64,000 nt of DNA from Tritrichomonas musculus (taxonomy: Eukaryota; Parabasalia; Tritrichomonadida; Tritrichomonadidae). Position numbers and translations under genes: made by a program. Below are positions 15,654-24,463 of the stretch, one piece after another (the stretch's first letter is position 1; each line of letters opens with the position of its first letter). The stretch covers positions 7,006,001 to 7,070,000 of the forward strand of contig JAPFFF010000001.1 of assembly GCA_039105265.1 (NCBI GenBank), in the 5' to 3' direction. The notes under the pieces were generated by a model. That model ran no database searches and was not told where the DNA came from. It was given only the letters and a program-made list of their open reading frames with translations.

Positions 15654-18164
15654 TTATTCAGGTACTTTGATATCATATCCTTCTGCTGCTGATAGTCTCT
15701 CAAGCTTTTGTTTAGACATTTGAATCTTATATTCAATATATCCGCAACCCTTACCGTAAACTGTATCAATCCAGACGGCGATATTATTATTTGAAACCTC
15801 CTTTAACGTTTGAATATCTGTCGGGCTAGCAACATTGATGTAAGCTATTGTTTCATTAACATCAGTACCTGCGGGTGCAACTTTCTGAATTAAGTAATTA
15901 ATGTTTTCGATAATGGTCTTAAACTCAGGATTCCATTTATTAATATCTCTAGACCATTTACCGGTTTCGAAGACGATTGTCTTTTTAGATTTGTTTATGA
16001 AATCTTGTATGAGAGTAATACATTTCTTGTTATAATCAGATTTTTGTGTTTTCCTGTAATTCATCCATTCAACGTAATTCATCGGCTTCAAATTATGTTC
16101 TGTTTCAATTGCTTTCTTAACGGGATTATCAAAGTGATATACAAATAATGCATTTGATATAGTAAGATAATTAACAACTTTTGATAACGGATGTATTTCA
16201 CTGAATATCTCCCAATAAACCTTCCATATCTTAGAAAAGAGACTACTCCAGAATGAATTTGGTGATGCTCTGGTGCTGACTCTTGGTTTTCCTAATCTCA
16301 AATCAGAATAGTATTGAATGTATGGAGCGAGTCGTGTTTTGCTTGAGTCTTGAAGAATATATTTACCTGTATTCCAATCGATTTTCTCTTTGCTTTTCTC
16401 AAACATTTCATCAAGCCAGACATTAAACGGTAATTTCTTTCGTGCTTCTGGTGTAGTAACCATTGTTTTCCAAACCTTCTTGTAAGGAGAAGCAAATACA
16501 AGCTTGTATCCGTTAATGATTTGTGGAACACCTCGTTTATCAACTAATATAATATCATCAACTTTATCACCGTTCAGGTCTGTTATTTCAATCTCTCCTG
16601 ACGGGTCTTTAGCGTTGGTTGGAAGTAATCTGTATTTTGGTTTTCCGTCCGGGTCAAGATGTGTGTGACAATAAACTTTTGCCTGGTCTCGTGTAGCGGC
16701 TGAAGGAATGTATTTAACTCTGTAATTTCCGTTAATGATTATATCAAGGAAGTTTTGTTTGTAAAATGAGCTGTTTTGGGTGTGTGATTGAATATCTAAG
16801 TTCCCGAATTTACCGATATTGCTAAGAACTGTCGGAGCATCTCTGTTTTCACGTTTACCTGTTGTTTTGATTTCTTGTTTGTATTGTTGCAATAATCGTT
16901 GAATTTCTTCTTCAGATGTTGGTGACTCAAATTCTGCTCCTTTCTTAAAACGTGATTCATCGAAAGTATTAAGCTTACCGAACTTAACTTTTTTGGCAGG
17001 TCTCTTTACACGTTCATTGTACTGTTGAAACGTTTCATTAAGTTCTGTTTCATCATCCTCGTTAGCAATAAATGTTGTATCATCATTCATTTTATTACTC
17101 GAAAAATTATTATTATTATTGTTTGTTATTGGTTTGATTGATGGCGGTTTGATTGGTTGTATGACATCAGAGCCTTTGATAGGTTTTCTATTAATGATTG
17201 TGTCAAACACTCTGAAGAATGATGATAAGCCTGTAATTGATTTTCGTTCATTGGTTATATCAATGTTTCTCTTCATCTTGTCTCTGATAGTTTCTAGTGT
17301 TTGATGTAATGCATCAACGTTTTCTTTCGCTTGTTCATCAAGTTTGTTTTGTGGTTTCTTTGCTGCTTCATAACATCTTGGTAGTACTTTGATCCAGGGC
17401 TGATTATAGCCTAATTGCTTGAGCAATTCAATGTCATCATCTACCTGATCGTAAGGAGACAGCAACAAGGATGATAGGTTATCTTCATCCTCTTCTTCTA
17501 GTTCCGGGAAGTTGAATGATATTGACGGAAGGGAATCTTCTTGCTCTAAAAAACTTGTATTCATTGATTCATCAGAATCACTCGGAGTTATGCGTTTTCT
17601 TCTCGGAGTTCTTCGTTTACTGCTGTCAGGTGTTGGTTCATGTATGCTGGTTCTCTTTCTTCTTCCTTTGGTGGTTTGTGGTGTTTGACTCTTTCGCGGA
17701 GGTTTGATGGGTGATGAACGAAAACCGTCAGAGCTATAATTTAAATCATCGTTGACAACAATATTAAAGTAATTGATAATTGTATCAAGACTTTTTTTGT
17801 CTGTTGTGTACTCTCTTAAACTAAGGAATTGATTACCTTTACTTTTAATTCCTGCATTGATTTTGTTCATCAATGAAACAAATCGACGAAACTTGACTTT
17901 CATTTCACGAATCTTTCCGACACTTCTTCCTGTATATTCATTGTTTTGTATTTGATACAACAAATTAATTAAATCATTGGGGTGTTCTAGTTTGTATGTA
18001 CTGAGAAACGTTTTCTTAAAATAATCTATCGGGTCCTCTAGTTCATAATCATCATCATCATCAGGTTTAGATACCTCACTATCAAATACAGAATCATCAT
18101 CAATATTACCACTTAAATCTAATTCAAAGCTATCAGATGAATTATTTTTATCTTGTTTTGACAT
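15654..18164 (-). CDS. Large conserved Maverick protein with DLNGD loop (836 aa)
   Basis: The N-terminal half is acidic and disordered with Lys/Arg-rich patches (KPPRKSQTPQTTKGRRKR). The C-terminal half is a conserved domain, close to that of the 886-aa protein at 43837: NFLDIIINGNYRVKYIPSAATRDQA, then YRLLPTNAKDP, DLNGDKVDDIILVDKRGVP and INGYKLVFASPYKKVW, followed by a helical region with FWSSLFSKIWKVYWEIFSEI. The DLNGDxxxDIxxVD stretch resembles calcium-binding or FG-GAP-like loops, which is only a resemblance. Start codons of this gene and the divergent fibre gene are 21 bases apart in E-2 and 14 in E-3, so the pair may be co-regulated. A structural or virion role is likely; function unknown. 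Confidence 0.6.
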   Translation of the reverse strand: MSKQDKNNSSDSFELDLSGNIDDDSVFDSEVSKPDDDDDYELEDPIDYFKKTFLSTYKLEHPNDLINLLYQIQNNEYTGRSVGKIREMKVKFRRFVSLMNKINAGIKSKGNQFLSLREYTTDKKSLDTIINYFNIVVNDDLNYSSDGFRSSPIKPPRKSQTPQTTKGRRKRTSIHEPTPDSSKRRTPRRKRITPSDSDESMNTSFLEQEDSLPSISFNFPELEEEDEDNLSSLLLSPYDQVDDDIELLKQLGYNQPWIKVLPRCYEAAKKPQNKLDEQAKENVDALHQTLETIRDKMKRNIDITNERKSITGLSSFFRVFDTIINRKPIKGSDVIQPIKPPSIKPITNNNNNNFSSNKMNDDTTFIANEDDETELNETFQQYNERVKRPAKKVKFGKLNTFDESRFKKGAEFESPTSEEEIQRLLQQYKQEIKTTGKRENRDAPTVLSNIGKFGNLDIQSHTQNSSFYKQNFLDIIINGNYRVKYIPSAATRDQAKVYCHTHLDPDGKPKYRLLPTNAKDPSGEIEITDLNGDKVDDIILVDKRGVPQIINGYKLVFASPYKKVWKTMVTTPEARKKLPFNVWLDEMFEKSKEKIDWNTGKYILQDSSKTRLAPYIQYYSDLRLGKPRVSTRASPNSFWSSLFSKIWKVYWEIFSEIHPLSKVVNYLTISNALFVYHFDNPVKKAIETEHNLKPMNYVEWMNYRKTQKSDYNKKCITLIQDFINKSKKTIVFETGKWSRDINKWNPEFKTIIENINYLIQKVAPAGTDVNETIAYINVASPTDIQTLKEVSNNNIAVWIDTVYGKGCGYIEYKIQMSKQKLERLSAAEGYDIKVPE

Positions 18165-18185
18165 TGTTTAGTTTCTAATAAATTG
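18165..18185. promoter_or_regulatory. Very short divergent promoter, 836-aa gene and fibre gene
   Basis: Only 21 bases separate the two start codons, and the matching pair in E-3 has 14. Both genes must share this space or initiate inside each other. Confidence 0.4.
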
Positions 18186-20948
18186 ATGTTTACGATCGAG
18201 CAGAGCGGTCACGTAACAAAAACAAATACTATTGACGGACTAATTAACGAATACATTAAAAGATATGTCGATAATTATGTTATCAAAGGTGATTCATCGA
18301 ACGGTCACGGAATCACAGAGGAACAATTGAATGAAGCTGTTAACGGATTGCGTGATTATGTCATCAACAATTACGCTTTATCAACTGATATACCTGATGA
18401 CTTGATTAATGAAGAATCGTTGACGACAAAAATAAATGAAGCATTAAAAGGATATGCACTGAAGACAGATATTCCTGAACCTGTTGACTTAACAGCGTAT
18501 TATACAAGCGCACAAGCTGATGAGAAGTTTGTTGATGAAGATGAATTGGCTTATGAATTAGATAAGTATGTTTTATCAGATGACGTTGAAAATAAATTAG
18601 CTGAATTAAAAAATGACCTCGGAAACTGTTTAACGAAAGATAATTTATACAGTGATTCTAGTAAAATTGATGGATTTAATAACTTGAGATTTGAAACAGG
18701 CACTGTCAGTCATAATCTTACAAAAGACTCAGAATTTCTTACGAAAGCTCGTGATTTAGGTATATATATCTATTTCGAAAAAACGAGTGATTATACTGAC
18801 GGATATTATGTGTTTTCGCGTGAAACTGATGCTTGTGTTGAATATAAATTATCTGGTACTGCAAAAAATGTAAACTACAAAGGAATTTGTATCTATTACG
18901 CAACCAGTTCAGACAATTATGATCACTTTATAAGTAATAGCAGTAGCTGGGCACCTCCGACTGATATTACAGAGTTCTATGTAATGGATAACTCATCAAT
19001 CCCGACCATAGATTATACAAATAAAAAATATGTCAGCAAAGATTACCTAAGCACTCAATTAAATGTATATGCATTGAAGACAGATATTCCGGAAGTACTC
19101 AAAAATAATGAACTACAATTGAATCCGAATGAAGAACCAACAGAAGAAGTTCAACAGAAATTGATGAATGATGATAAACCGCTATCAGCACAAGCATCAT
19201 ATATATTAACATCCATGGCAGTAACTAAAGTAAAAGATTTGATTAATATTGATGAATATGCAAAGCTTACAAACTTAAGCGAGTATCGTAAAATGAATGA
19301 TTTAAGTATAACAAAGTTAACTCAACTTGAAATTGATAGAAGTATAGAAGAAAACGGTATTTGTGATCATGTTTATGAAAAATGTTTCATCAAATTTAGA
19401 TATAATGATATTGAATATGATTATGTATTCACAACAGGCAATTTTAGTTCACTAGGATATTGGTGTGATAACTTCATTAATGTTGAAGGTACTGAATACA
19501 GTTTGTTTTGGAAGTATGATGGTACATTACTATTAGAAAATTCAACAACATATTGTAAAGGCCCGATGGTTTATATTATATCAATTTTGTATGAAGACGG
19601 AACGGATGAAATAGCATTGAAGACAGATATTCCTGAACCTGTTGACTTAACAGCGTATTATACTAGTTCACAAGCTGATGAGAAGTTTGTTGATGAGGAT
19701 GAATTGGCTTATGAATTAGATAAGTATGAAACGAAAACAGTTGCTGAAGGTAAATATGCTTTGAAAAGTGAGATTCCGCTTGTTGTTCAATCTGATGAAA
19801 CTGAATGTGATGCAACAGCAGCTGTTCCATCATTAGATTATGTTGTAAATACATATCAGACAATATTTGAAAGTAATCTAATTGATAAAAAAGCTAATTT
19901 ACTTGAAAAACAACTAACAGCTATTGATAACAAATTCTCAAATTATGCATTGAAAAGTGAAACAGATACAAAATTAACTCAATTGGATAATTATTATGAT
20001 AGTCTTGTTGAACAATTGGATTCAACTTATTATGATAAGGTAGATTGTGATGAAAAATTTGTATTGAAGTCAAATGCTGTTACAGAAGAACAACTAATAA
20101 AAAGGTGTGCTATTGATTGCAGTCCGATTACGGAGGGTTCCTCGGATATATCAATTCGTTATCTAAAACTTGAAGATAAGTTGATTAAACTGGAATACAT
20201 AGTAAGTGAATATGCACTATGTTGTGAAATAAGGGTGTTATTCCGTGATACAATTGGAAATCCTCACAACATTGTTCTTGTATTACATCAAAGAACTGTG
20301 TATTTCGACAATTTCAAATTCCCACTATATTATGAAGACACTGTTGATATATCATCAGGAAGACCCCTGACATATAGCTTCCCAATAGGTGGATATTCCT
20401 GGACAGTTACTCAAGAATTATTAGATTCTAGACAACTATATTCAAGACAAATCATGTCCCGAGGTTATTTAGCAACATTCAAGGCTGCTATTTACGGTAC
20501 GCAATCAAACACGACAATCACACATTACTCACCGATTGAATCATCAATGAACTCTGTTAATGATTTCGTTATAGGTTCTCCTGTGTATATGACAGGTAAG
20601 GTTTACAAACATGTCGGTGATGAATGGATACCTTCAACAGCAGATGATACAACTGATTGTATTTGTAGTGTCAAGACTTCAGGAACATGGAAAGAATATG
20701 TCGGTATTTGTGTTAGAATTGATGAACAAAATAAATGTATCACATTCGCAAGTCATGGTGATTATCTTTTGAAAGTTAATGATTCATCATGTTATGGTAT
20801 CGGTGATGAAGTGTTTATCGATAATGAAGACAATAAGCTGAAAGTTCTTAGTGGTGAAACTGCGATAACATCAAAAATAAAACGTATGACTGTCGGAATC
20901 ATCACAAGCATCATTGATGAAAGAACATTAGCTGTATTCAAAGAGTAA
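18186..20948 (+). CDS. Tail-fibre-like attachment protein (920 aa)
   Basis: The start is taken at the ATG giving MFTIEQSGHV, because the codon before it is TTG. The protein contains repeated fibre motifs of the kind found in phage receptor-binding proteins: YALSTDIPD, YALKTDIPEPVDLTAYYTSAQADEKFVDEDELAYELDKY (twice, about 95-135 and 480-515) and further ALKTDIP, YALKSE and KYALKSEIP units. Each should form a short coiled-coil or beta-helix segment of a trimeric fibre. Between them lie three unrelated globular blocks. The last 130 residues (from TITHYSPIESS) are almost identical to those of the 1004-aa protein at 40621 and probably form the trimerising or tip domain. A host-attachment role is inferred. 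Confidence 0.7.
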   Translation: MFTIEQSGHVTKTNTIDGLINEYIKRYVDNYVIKGDSSNGHGITEEQLNEAVNGLRDYVINNYALSTDIPDDLINEESLTTKINEALKGYALKTDIPEPVDLTAYYTSAQADEKFVDEDELAYELDKYVLSDDVENKLAELKNDLGNCLTKDNLYSDSSKIDGFNNLRFETGTVSHNLTKDSEFLTKARDLGIYIYFEKTSDYTDGYYVFSRETDACVEYKLSGTAKNVNYKGICIYYATSSDNYDHFISNSSSWAPPTDITEFYVMDNSSIPTIDYTNKKYVSKDYLSTQLNVYALKTDIPEVLKNNELQLNPNEEPTEEVQQKLMNDDKPLSAQASYILTSMAVTKVKDLINIDEYAKLTNLSEYRKMNDLSITKLTQLEIDRSIEENGICDHVYEKCFIKFRYNDIEYDYVFTTGNFSSLGYWCDNFINVEGTEYSLFWKYDGTLLLENSTTYCKGPMVYIISILYEDGTDEIALKTDIPEPVDLTAYYTSSQADEKFVDEDELAYELDKYETKTVAEGKYALKSEIPLVVQSDETECDATAAVPSLDYVVNTYQTIFESNLIDKKANLLEKQLTAIDNKFSNYALKSETDTKLTQLDNYYDSLVEQLDSTYYDKVDCDEKFVLKSNAVTEEQLIKRCAIDCSPITEGSSDISIRYLKLEDKLIKLEYIVSEYALCCEIRVLFRDTIGNPHNIVLVLHQRTVYFDNFKFPLYYEDTVDISSGRPLTYSFPIGGYSWTVTQELLDSRQLYSRQIMSRGYLATFKAAIYGTQSNTTITHYSPIESSMNSVNDFVIGSPVYMTGKVYKHVGDEWIPSTADDTTDCICSVKTSGTWKEYVGICVRIDEQNKCITFASHGDYLLKVNDSSCYGIGDEVFIDNEDNKLKVLSGETAITSKIKRMTVGIITSIIDERTLAVFKE

Positions 20949-21007
20949 ACCAATTGATTTTCATTCATGAACAGCATTTTAGCCTTTTATTTTTGGGTTC
21001 TCTTTCG

Positions 21008-21170
21008 TGTCACCGTGTCACCGGATGTCACCAGTGACAGAACATCACTTGATTTTAGGTGGACAGCGGACATTCGGACATCATCCATGAAACATCAAAA
21101 ATAACATATATATGTTCTGTTCATTGTAAAACTTCCTTAATTTGAGAAATTATATGGTGACATAATGACA
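21008..21170. repeat. Inverted repeat, left arm, beside the PrimPol-helicase gene
   Basis: About 160 bases, inverted at 23559-23714 with roughly 85% match by eye. It holds several TGTCAC units (TGTCACCGTGTCACCGG, ATGTCACCAGTGACAG) and ends GACATAATGACA, nine bases from the stop of the enclosed gene. Weaker similarity continues outward (about 20952-21006 against 23715-23765), including a TTTTATTTTTG motif. Confidence 0.8.
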
Positions 21171-21179
21171 CTCTTCATT

Positions 21180-23492
21180 TCAAACAGGTATCTCATCTTC
21201 ATTATCATTAATGAATATCGTTTGATGATAAATCGTTTTACACTCTTCTTTCAAAACATAAAACCACACACGAGAGCTATCAACACGTTTCTGTTTTCGT
21301 TCACATTTGTCTTTCAATTGAAGTTGAAACGCTCTTTCCTTCATCTCTGCCGGCTTATTTAACAATGCATCATTGCAAGCCATCCCCTCAATAAGCTTGT
21401 TGTAGTTATCGCAAATGAATTGATCAATAGGTGTTCGTGATGCTTCAATTAAATCTTGTTTTGATTCAGTCATAGGAATGTTTCTAATGTTGAAGCTCGT
21501 AATATCTCTCTTAATGAAGAACGTTAATAGATTGTCATAAAACGATTCATTAAATGATTTGCATAATTGGTTGAAGTAAGTGAAATCACCTTTATGTTTA
21601 CCGTTACATGATAGCACTAAATAACGTCTATCACCTGACTCAATCTTAACAGGAAAAGCATTGTTTGATACAAAAATGAAGTTAGCAACATTCTCTGCAT
21701 CTCTTCGTGGCTGGTTCTTCTCATTGATTCTTATCATGTCATCAGTAATGATTGATTTCAATGCGTTGAAGTTCGCTAATCTATCATCTCCGCAGTTCTT
21801 CAATTCGTTCAATATGATTAACATCTTTCCCTCGACAATACTGTTAAACTGACCTGTAAGCTCTGCGATCTCAGTAATGTTTTTTGCTGAATAGCCTTTA
21901 ATCATTTCACATAACGTGTCAGTGAATCTGTTTTTGCCTATACCTTGAAGACCTTTCAACACTAGAGCGGTTTCTGATTTCTTCCCGGGGTGTTGAACTA
22001 TAAATGATATCCAGTTTAGAACATATTCGTAAACCTGTTCATTATTATCACAAATGACTTCGTTAATCAAATCAAGAAACATTTGAATCTTTGTTTCATC
22101 AACATGTTCAAGTATCTTGTGAGCGTATCCGTGGAACAATGACATAACTGAATCGTTATTTGAAAAGAACTTAACACCTTTCATAACGAATCTTGAGAAA
22201 TGTTTAATCAACAAATGATGGGCTGTTATTAGTTCGTTATCTTCTTTCCACAAATGAATGCGTCTTAACGTTTTCGTTATGAATGAGTCATTAACGAACT
22301 TTAATTGATATGTTTCACTGAATGTGTCAAATGACTTCATAACAAATGAATCACTCCCGTCATCAATTGAACGTATAACTCTTGACAAATCTTCAACAAC
22401 CTCTTTCGTTGAACTGTATTTATGTTGTTCTGCTTTCTCTCTAATGTTATTCAAATCAAATGAATCATTCAAATCAATCTTGTTAATGACAATATCATAA
22501 CATGCGAGTAATGGTTTGATGGCTTCAGTGTAATAATCATTATTCCAGCGTTTGAGGATTTTGACAAGAACGAACGGAGATGAATGAAGATGAGAGTAAC
22601 GAATTATTGATTTATCGAAGTTCATTGATGCATTATCAGTCAGCTTGCATTTGTTTCTGACATTATCATATGCTTCTTCAACATATTTGACAGGTAATGA
22701 ATTGATAGTTTGAAACAATGTGAATAATGTTATTTCATCATCGATACATCTATTAGCTCCGTCATTATGTATCTCTAAACCATCGAGACCATTTACTAAC
22801 ACTGTTGCTAACTCATCTGAAATGACATTATCTTTATTATCATAAATGATCTTCTCAATCTCTGGTGTTTGTTTGATAGTTATTTTAACATCAATGTCAT
22901 TAAGAACATCAGCTAGTGAACGAATGATTTTTGAATCAAATGATCCTTGAACAAATGTATATTGTTTGATAGAATCTCGACCGCTCTTCCTCACTTTCGA
23001 TCCGGGCAATACAATCAATGAACGTTTGTTTTCATCAAATGAACTCATCAAATCTATATCAAACTCATTACATGAATAACATTTAATCATTCTGTTCGAT
23101 TGAACAAAGAAGTCATCAGTGTTGCAATATACGTGCAAGCCTCCTGAAGCTGTTTTAACGATTACATCATGATGTTTGAGTTTGGCGATAATGTTTTTTC
23201 TGACTCTCTCTTTACTCTCTTCATCAAATGATTTGTTAATATCGATGTCAATCACTGAGAGGTTCTTAATCTTGTTCATCAACAATGCTTTACCTGTTGT
23301 TGATCTCCCGTTTCCTCCGTCATGTTTCAAATAGCTTTTCAAATCAATTGTTTTACCCTTCATTCTGTCTTTCAATGATGTGAGTGATAGTTTCATTTCA
23401 TCATCAAACTGTTTTTTAATCTCTTCACAAATAGGTTCGTTAATCAAAACACTTTCATCTGCTTCAAATTCTTTTTCGCTATCTGTCCACAT
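21180..23492 (-). CDS. Primase-polymerase / SF3 helicase fusion (770 aa)
   Basis: The N-terminal PrimPol-like domain shows VIDIDI (residues 80-85), TASGGLHVY (114-122) and FDIDLMS (144-150), the usual metal and nucleotide sites. A CYSC pair at 138-141 may bind zinc. The C-terminal SF3 helicase shows Walker A GLQGIGKNR (514-522), Walker B MLIILNEL (557-564), motif C FIFVSNN (605-611) and an arginine finger in GDRRYLVL (620-627). Such fusions start replication in virophages, large DNA viruses and plasmids. Here the gene is enclosed by inverted repeats with TGTCAC units and coexists with a protein-primed PolB. It lies tail-to-tail with the fibre gene. It may be a separate replicon or an accessory module. 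E-3 has nothing at this place. Confidence 0.85.
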   Translation of the reverse strand: MWTDSEKEFEADESVLINEPICEEIKKQFDDEMKLSLTSLKDRMKGKTIDLKSYLKHDGGNGRSTTGKALLMNKIKNLSVIDIDINKSFDEESKERVRKNIIAKLKHHDVIVKTASGGLHVYCNTDDFFVQSNRMIKCYSCNEFDIDLMSSFDENKRSLIVLPGSKVRKSGRDSIKQYTFVQGSFDSKIIRSLADVLNDIDVKITIKQTPEIEKIIYDNKDNVISDELATVLVNGLDGLEIHNDGANRCIDDEITLFTLFQTINSLPVKYVEEAYDNVRNKCKLTDNASMNFDKSIIRYSHLHSSPFVLVKILKRWNNDYYTEAIKPLLACYDIVINKIDLNDSFDLNNIREKAEQHKYSSTKEVVEDLSRVIRSIDDGSDSFVMKSFDTFSETYQLKFVNDSFITKTLRRIHLWKEDNELITAHHLLIKHFSRFVMKGVKFFSNNDSVMSLFHGYAHKILEHVDETKIQMFLDLINEVICDNNEQVYEYVLNWISFIVQHPGKKSETALVLKGLQGIGKNRFTDTLCEMIKGYSAKNITEIAELTGQFNSIVEGKMLIILNELKNCGDDRLANFNALKSIITDDMIRINEKNQPRRDAENVANFIFVSNNAFPVKIESGDRRYLVLSCNGKHKGDFTYFNQLCKSFNESFYDNLLTFFIKRDITSFNIRNIPMTESKQDLIEASRTPIDQFICDNYNKLIEGMACNDALLNKPAEMKERAFQLQLKDKCERKQKRVDSSRVWFYVLKEECKTIYHQTIFINDNEDEIPV

Positions 23493-23558
23493 TTCCCGGC
23501 TCCTTTTTAATGAAGAAAAAAAAATGATTTTATAAAATGAGTTCTTTTATTTTTGACC

Positions 23559-23714
23559 TGTCATTATGTCACCATATAATTTCTCAAATTAAGGAAGTTT
23601 TCCAATGAACAGAACATTAATGCTTTTATTTTTGTATGATTGTCCAGATGTCCGCTGTCCACCCAAAATCAAATAATGTTCTGTCACTGGTGACATCCGG
23701 TGACACGGTGACAT
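23559..23714. repeat. Inverted repeat, right arm, beside the PrimPol-helicase gene
   Basis: Inverse of 21008-21170. It lies 67 bases upstream of the helicase ATG and holds CACTGGTGACATCCGGTGAC and TGTCATTATGTCACC. The TGTCAC iterations look like initiator-binding iterons or palindromic operator sites. Confidence 0.8.
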
Positions 23715-23768
23715 TAATGATTTCTCAAAAATAAGGTCTTCAAATGCTGGTCAGTTGATGAAAATCAT

Positions 23769-24410
23769 TTAAATCAAATCATGTTGCTGTTTGAATCGAT
23801 TGATATATACGCCGACTGGTTTATTTTCAACATCACGAAGTGAAACAAATTCATTACCTGATTTATTTGTATTGATATGAAGAATTTTATAAATATTATC
23901 AGTAATCTTTGCATAAAACTTGTCTTCATTATTTGATTCATCAAAGTAATAATAATACTTGTTTTCTTCAAACTCTCTTCTTTCTGTCTTTGTTTCATAG
24001 AAATCAATAATCATAGCTTCATCAGGTATATCATCAACAAACTCATATTTTATACTTAGATGTGATGATTTATTTTGTTGATTTTCTGTCGGTGAAACCC
24101 ATCGAAGATTTGACAAATGATAATCAGTTTTGATTCTATTCTTATGGTCGACTTGTGGTAAATTATCAGGGTTTTCAATGAATTGCTTTGCTACAAGAAT
24201 ATGTTTATAATATATTTTGTTATTTAGGCTTACACACGGATAAACATTTTGTCTGTATTCACCTTCAGCTATTATTTTTCCTGTTTTCTTATTCTTGATG
24301 TTATAAGGGAAAGTTGTTTGAATCTCATAATCACTTTCAAAACCTTTCAACGGTTCAAATTCGGCTTCATTTTCAGTTTCAATTTCTGTCTGCCCGGTTG
24401 GTTGACTCAT
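23769..24410 (-). CDS. HNH endonuclease, NUMOD4/HNH_3 type (213 aa)
   Basis: The core reads YYKHILVAKQFIENPDN followed by LPQVDHKNRIKTDYHLSNLRWVS and NQQNKSS, the standard pattern of NUMOD4-plus-HNH nucleases related to homing endonucleases of phages. The His-Asn-His set lies in residues about 93-115. The acidic N terminus (about residues 8-22) and a C-terminal domain with KYEFVDDIPDEAMII and YEFEENKYYY-like segments are shared with the E-5 protein at 62866. It could be a self-spreading nuclease or a resolvase-like enzyme for the element; which is not known. It lies downstream of PolB on the same strand. Confidence 0.75.
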   Translation of the reverse strand: MSQPTGQTEIETENEAEFEPLKGFESDYEIQTTFPYNIKNKKTGKIIAEGEYRQNVYPCVSLNNKIYYKHILVAKQFIENPDNLPQVDHKNRIKTDYHLSNLRWVSPTENQQNKSSHLSIKYEFVDDIPDEAMIIDFYETKTERREFEENKYYYYFDESNNEDKFYAKITDNIYKILHINTNKSGNEFVSLRDVENKPVGVYINRFKQQHDLI

Positions 24411-24416
24411 TTATAA

Positions 24417-24427
24417 CAAAAATAAAA
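24417..24427 (-). promoter_or_regulatory. TTTTATTTTTG motif before the HNH gene
   Basis: Exact motif on the minus strand, six bases upstream of the HNH start codon. Confidence 0.45.
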
Positions 24428-24463
24428 AATGATTTTTTAAAATAAAATCATCAAATTAATTGT

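Noticed and set aside
18186-20948. Bacterial or phage contamination of the assembly, suggested by the fibre repeats
   Set aside because: The gene sits between Maverick genes in the same AT-rich composition and has a homologue at the same position in E-3.
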